This document shows positions 60,127 to 64,000 of a stretch of 64,000 bases of DNA, piece after piece (within the stretch, counting starts at the first letter, position 1; every line of letters starts with the position of its first letter). The notes beneath the pieces were generated by a model. It had not been told where the DNA came from. It saw only the letters and a program-made list of their open reading frames with translations, and did no database searches. The position numbers were made by a program, and so were the translations under genes. This DNA is from Leishmania infantum JPCM5 (taxonomy: Eukaryota > Euglenozoa > Kinetoplastea > Trypanosomatida > Trypanosomatidae): the NCBI RefSeq assembly GCF_000002875.2, contig NC_009408.2:647501-711500 (forward strand), written 5' to 3'.

Positions 60127-61737
60127 TTATGAGGCGGTGGCGCGCTTGTCGGCAGAGGGGCGATCTGCCAAGAGCGGAACCGCCGGCGTGTGGCTACAAC
60201 CGAGTTTCAGCATCTCAAAGTCGTCGCCGTACGCTTCACCCAAGGCGCAACACAGCGCGTCCTCACGACCAGAGTAGCTGGCCAGTATCTCTTCCAATCC
60301 GGGTCGCTCCCCCTTGGGCTGATATTCGATGAAGCGGATAATGGTGCGGTAGGGGCGATCGGCATTGTCATCGTTTCGGTGCCCCTGCAGCTGGGGCAGC
60401 CCCGGCAGCAGCTCCGTGCCCTCCAGCGTCCCCATAGGCACGGACGCCGAGCTGTCGCGGTGCCGTGCCAATGTGGACATGAAGTTCACTCGCTCTGCGA
60501 TAGGGACGCTCATCTCCAGCGGGTCTTCGCCGTTGCGGGAAGTGCGGATACTGTTCCACGCGTTTGATGAAACCACCACCACAGCCGTTGACTGACTGCT
60601 GGGCACCACACGCGACTTCGACGCTCGGCGCTCCTCCATCTTCTGCTGAGAGTACTCGTGGGTGAGATGAGGATCGACCGACACTGGGGATGACAAGAGG
60701 GCTGCTCTGTTATTTCTGACCGGGGAGCGGCTGTGCTGCTCGACATAACACACGGGTGCGCTGCGGGCGCTATGCTTGTCGCGACGGTAGGAGCTTGCCT
60801 CGCTTGGTGAGCGCTCATGCGATGACACACCTCTTCGCCTGCTGCTGCCCGCGCTGCTCGCCGCCGAGGCTGCTGGGTGCGCCGCAGCTTCCGTGGCAGG
60901 TGCGCCTCGTGGCCTTGGCTGCTGTTGCTGATGCTTCTGAGGAGCTCCGTCTGTGCTCTCAGCCTGCTGCCGCTGGTCGCCGCTGTACGCCCCGCATCCC
61001 TTGGAATGGTTGTAGCGCGACAAAGTGGACTGTGTTGCTGTAGAGCGGGTGCCGCTCGCCGGCGCCGCTGCGACCGGGGTGCTGTGGTGGTTGGCAGGCG
61101 CCTGGCTGCGGCGAGTCCTAGACGTCTCGATGGGCCGCGCGGGAACGACATTGCGATCCTGATCCTCTGCTGCCGCCACTGCTGCCTCAAATTTGGTGCG
61201 GTTCAGAGACGGACGGCTGTCGATGGAGCTACCGTCCTCTGGTACGACGGCGGTCATATTCAAATGAGGAGGGGTCGCGTAGCCGCCCTGAGCCAAGAAC
61301 TCGCTTGCCGCGTGCATCTTCGCGTTGGTATCTGGCGCGCTGTTGCAGTGTGACGAGAAGCAGCTGCTGAGGTCGTCGAGCTCCAGCTCCGTCGACTTCT
61401 GCGACTGCTGCCGCGGCGTTGACGGTCCGGCCAGCCGACTCGATGGCACCTTGGACTTCTGCAAGGTGGGTGGAGCCAGGTGCTTCGAGTCCTCTGGCGG
61501 AGGATGAGCAGCCTCGCCGCGGTATCCGAGTTGTGATTCGCGCTGCAGGGCTACAGCGACGGGACTTATCTCGCCATCACGCGGCGTCTCGGCGCGACCG
61601 GGAGAGTTTGCACGGACACTTATGCGGCACTCTTGCTCCTCAGAGCGGGTGATAGTGCTGTAGCGAGGCGGTGTGCGCTTGGGCGGCAGCGGAAGTGCGT
61701 GACCGGCCACCGCGTAAATCTGATGAGAGTCGGACAT
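60127..61737 (-). CDS. Low-complexity, mostly disordered protein; C-terminus probably frameshifted
   Basis: 536 residues, family not recognised. About 400 residues are Ser/Arg/Pro/Gln-rich and likely disordered (for example QKHQQQQPRPRGAPATEAAA and SSAGSSRRRGVSSHERSPSE). The more ordered part is at the end: SVPIAERVNFMSTLARHRD (around 405-425) and RTIIRFIEYQPKGERPGLEE with LASYSGREDALCCALGEAYG near 465-515. The stop at 60127 is followed, one base out of phase, by more protein-like sequence, so the gene may once have been at least 100 codons longer. Start at 61737 is the first ATG (MSDSHQIYAV). Confidence 0.75.
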   Translation of the reverse strand: MSDSHQIYAVAGHALPLPPKRTPPRYSTITRSEEQECRISVRANSPGRAETPRDGEISPVAVALQRESQLGYRGEAAHPPPEDSKHLAPPTLQKSKVPSSRLAGPSTPRQQSQKSTELELDDLSSCFSSHCNSAPDTNAKMHAASEFLAQGGYATPPHLNMTAVVPEDGSSIDSRPSLNRTKFEAAVAAAEDQDRNVVPARPIETSRTRRSQAPANHHSTPVAAAPASGTRSTATQSTLSRYNHSKGCGAYSGDQRQQAESTDGAPQKHQQQQPRPRGAPATEAAAHPAASAASSAGSSRRRGVSSHERSPSEASSYRRDKHSARSAPVCYVEQHSRSPVRNNRAALLSSPVSVDPHLTHEYSQQKMEERRASKSRVVPSSQSTAVVVVSSNAWNSIRTSRNGEDPLEMSVPIAERVNFMSTLARHRDSSASVPMGTLEGTELLPGLPQLQGHRNDDNADRPYRTIIRFIEYQPKGERPGLEEILASYSGREDALCCALGEAYGDDFEMLKLGCSHTPAVPLLADRPSADKRATAS

Positions 61738-63287
61738 CGTGAATGCGTGTAAGTGTCGGGTTGGGGAGGCGAGGGAAGGCGCCGACGCTGTCTGTATCTC
61801 CCGCTACGGATTTACGTGCGTTTGGGTGTGTGGATACTCTACACGACGAGGTGGATGAGTGGCGGTGATGTGCGTGCGCGCAGGTGGATCACGCTTCGGC
61901 CACACAACGGAAATACGAAAAAGGAAGGGAGCGGTCAAAATAGTTTCCACTCGTCACATGAACCCTCCCGCCAACACGATTGTGGAGGGGGATGGGCGAG
62001 AGAGGTGAGAGGGAAGGAGTTGAGGCGACGGCTGAGATAACACGGACACATGCCATGTCGACGTTGGCGGGCAGGCGCTGATGACGGAGAGATCCACGGC
62101 AAAGGAAAGAGTGGGGGTGAAGGGGTCTCAGGACAGTCGCCGCCGTACCCATTCCCCCTTCCTCGCAGAATCTCGCGCACACGAGTATCCCTTTCTGCCC
62201 TCCTCCCCCCTTTTCCTTGCTCTCCTCTGCGAAGTACGACAGAAGACTGCCAGCACACACACGCATACACGTCGGAGTAAAGCACACTTCTGCCCAGATG
62301 GAGACGAGATAGAGAGGGAGACTGTGTGCGGCAGTGGACTTCATAAGCCTCGCGTCCACATGTTGCTCGTGTTTTTTTTTCGTGTTTGCTGTTGCGTAAT
62401 GTCCAATAGAGGAGGAGGTGAAGCACCACACCTCCGCCCCCTCTCCCTGCACCTCCTTGACTACCATCGCTGCTTGCTTTTCGATGCAACATCAGACTTG
62501 CATGCGACGCACCGAAGGAAAAGGAAAAGAAAAAGGAAAGAGGAGAGATGCGTGAACGAACGCCCACCCTCGAAGCAATGAGTGCGCGGTAAGAGCACGC
62601 CTGCGTGTGTGCGTGTGTATGTATTTGTGGATGTCGATTGACATGACATGCTCAACCCTTTCGCCCTCCACCTCCCCTTCACCAATGTCGTGCTACCCTC
62701 ATCACAGTCGATGCCACTCAGCACACGCGCATGCGAAACCACGCAAACACAACGAGAAGAGGTGCAGCACCCAAAGACAAAGAAAAGCGAAAACTGGAGG
62801 GGCGAAGACGTGAGTGGGCGAGAGTATGCGAGCCTCAGCCGCAGCCGCAGCAACCATTCGCCGGTCCCTGAGAGGAGAGAGAGCAGGGGAACGGAGAGCG
62901 AGAGGATGGAGACAGTATGCCGACGCGCGAGTACACATACCTGGGCAAACATCAGACATGCACACCGTACCGTGAACGCCCCCCATCTACCCACCCAAAG
63001 GACAGACTGCCGCATCTCAACTCCTTGACGCCTCGCCCCCTGAAGCCACGCTTCATCCCACCAAACGTACTGTGTCCTCGTCCCTGCTGCGCCGGCTGCC
63101 CCTGTCCACCCTCCTTGCACATGGCTGCTGATGCACCTCCCTCTCCTTCCTTTGCTCTTCGCTCTTCACAGACTGCACCACAGAGACAGGGCAACCCAGT
63201 GCACTGCTGGAAGTATGTATAGCTGCACCGAGATACGCGTCCCCCTCCTTGCACTGCGTGCGCGAGTGCCGACGCCGTACGGTACCC
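61738..63287. other. Intergenic spacer (1.5 kb)
   Basis: Leader of the 60127 gene and 3' UTR of the gene at the right edge. Contains A/G-rich blocks on the plus strand (62518-62545) and a T8 run (62372-62379). Open frames on the minus strand here (up to 219 codons) have Cys/Val and Phe/Leu low-complexity translations and are not accepted. Confidence 0.5.
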
Positions 63288-64000
63288 TCAGCAACCAGAC
63301 ATGTGCTTGAAAACACGCTTCATGTACATGGAACCGAGGTAAAGCTCCTCAGCGAACCAGCGAGCCACCGCCTCCGCCTCATCACCCTCCGGCGCCGCTG
63401 CCTCGTCATCCTCCGCGCCACCCATGCCAGATGGCCGCGCCGTGCGTGGAGGCAGAGCACTGATGGTGTTGGAGCTCACGCTGCTCCGGCCAGACGCTAC
63501 ACTTAAGGGGCGCTTCACTGTCACCACTTTCGGCTCTGACTTCACGGCCGCCAGTGGTGAAGTGACGGCCTCTGTGGAGACAGCGGCTGAGGAGGCCGGC
63601 CCAGGGTTCGGAGTAGCACACGGCGCTGTGGATGTCCTCGCGCGCCACCCCAGCGCGGGAGCCAAGTCCAACGACCGCCGCAACTCCTGAACAAAGAGTT
63701 CCGTGACGAGGTGCAAGGACGGCTCTAGCGCTGCTCGCGCCTCCACACGTCGCCAGAGCGAGCGGAGGGACGGCATAAACGTTGTCAGGTCCTCGTAGCT
63801 GGGGAAGGCAGGCATCTGCCGCGTGGCCTCCGCCGGTGACGGCTGGTCGCCTTCACCCTCCTTTCTGGCGACCAGTGCCTCATGGGTCGGCGTCTCGCCT
63901 GCTCTGAAGGACGAAAAGCCGTCCATTAGCGACCTCACCGGCGACCGCCGCTGTGTGGCCTCGTCGTCCTCTGGGACAGCCGCGTCGCGATCGATGTCTT
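63288..64000 (-). CDS. C-terminal part of an unrecognised protein, cut by the window edge
   Basis: The minus-strand frame is open from the right edge to the stop at 63288 (about 236 codons visible), with no need for a start inside the window, so the gene is 5'-truncated by the window. Upstream codons at the edge read acidic then basic (AVPEDDEATQRRSP). Visible features: a helical stretch (YEDLTTFMPSLRSLWRRVEA, LVTELFVQELRRSLDLAP), a Ser/Ala/Pro-rich linker, an acidic run (GGAEDDEAAAPEGDEAE), and an ordered tail ending VFKHMSGC. Family unknown. Confidence 0.75.
   Translation of the reverse strand, partial: DIDRDAAVPEDDEATQRRSPVRSLMDGFSSFRAGETPTHEALVARKEGEGDQPSPAEATRQMPAFPSYEDLTTFMPSLRSLWRRVEARAALEPSLHLVTELFVQELRRSLDLAPALGWRARTSTAPCATPNPGPASSAAVSTEAVTSPLAAVKSEPKVVTVKRPLSVASGRSSVSSNTISALPPRTARPSGMGGAEDDEAAAPEGDEAEAVARWFAEELYLGSMYMKRVFKHMSGC

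Noticed and set aside
61889..63120. Minus-strand frames up to 219 codons
   Set aside because: Low-complexity Phe/Ser/Leu translation of T/C-rich tracts between genes.
1..64000. CRISPR array, bacterial operon, integrated virus or insertion sequence
   Set aside because: No evenly spaced repeats, no bacterial gene order or ribosome-binding sites, and no transposase, integrase or capsid-type ORF; the only mobile relics are short SIDER copies.

Overview
This window looks like nuclear DNA of a Leishmania species. It is GC-rich, nearly every long gene lies on one strand with no operon-like overlaps, genes are separated by 0.5-3.6 kb of pyrimidine-rich and microsatellite-rich spacer, and SIDER-type degenerate retroposons sit in the 3' untranslated zones. 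The gene set is trypanosomatid. The 113-residue inhibitor of cysteine peptidase (36305-36646) and the two tRNA genes fit this. From memory ICP lies on chromosome 24 in L. major; that placement and the exact species are not proven by the sequence. All protein genes are on the minus strand, so the window appears to be one stretch of a polycistronic transcription unit read from right to left. The only feature on the plus strand is tRNA-Ile near the left edge.

From right to left (transcription order) the layout is: the C-terminal end of an unrecognised gene at the right edge; a low-complexity protein whose 3' end shows a broken continuation in another frame; a SIDER element and tRNA-Asp(GTC); a type I ER-like membrane protein; an acyl-protein-thioesterase-like hydrolase; a mitochondrial-looking protein; a tandem pair of short-chain dehydrogenases; a 106-residue protein; an RRM protein of the nuclear poly(A)-binding (PABPN1) type; a double-length fatty-acid-transport/acyl-CoA-synthetase protein; another SIDER; ICP; the KEOPS subunit CGI121; a SET-domain protein; the Fe-S factor IBA57; a large zinc-finger/kinase/LRR protein; a CDC20/CDH1 activator of the APC; a third SIDER; a UBC12-like E2; a Tim17-like membrane protein; a MYND-SET protein; the TFIIH subunit SSL1/p44; a basic, probably mitochondrial protein; a SpoU-family RNA 2'-O-methyltransferase; a coiled-coil, probably ciliary/basal body protein; and at the left edge tRNA-Ile(AAT) and an interrupted reading frame.

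The most striking observation is that the PABPN1-like gene is split. Its RRM is cut inside the last beta strand, and the missing end of the RRM plus the Gly/Arg-rich tail resumes about 1.75 kb downstream, exactly after a pyrimidine tract and CAG. This is the signature of a conventional cis-spliced intron, which is extremely rare in trypanosomatids. Other items worth attention are the frameshifted C-terminus at 59755-60130, the interrupted frame at 95-571, the non-canonical C-box of the CDC20 protein, the kinetoplastid-style myristoylated zinc-finger/CaMKK-like kinase/LRR protein, and three SIDER elements all oriented with transcription.

The genes do not form a metabolic operon; as usual in this group, neighbours are functionally unrelated and expression must be set mostly after transcription. 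Start codons were chosen by homology and sequence character where the open frame extends upstream, because no spliced-leader data are available.
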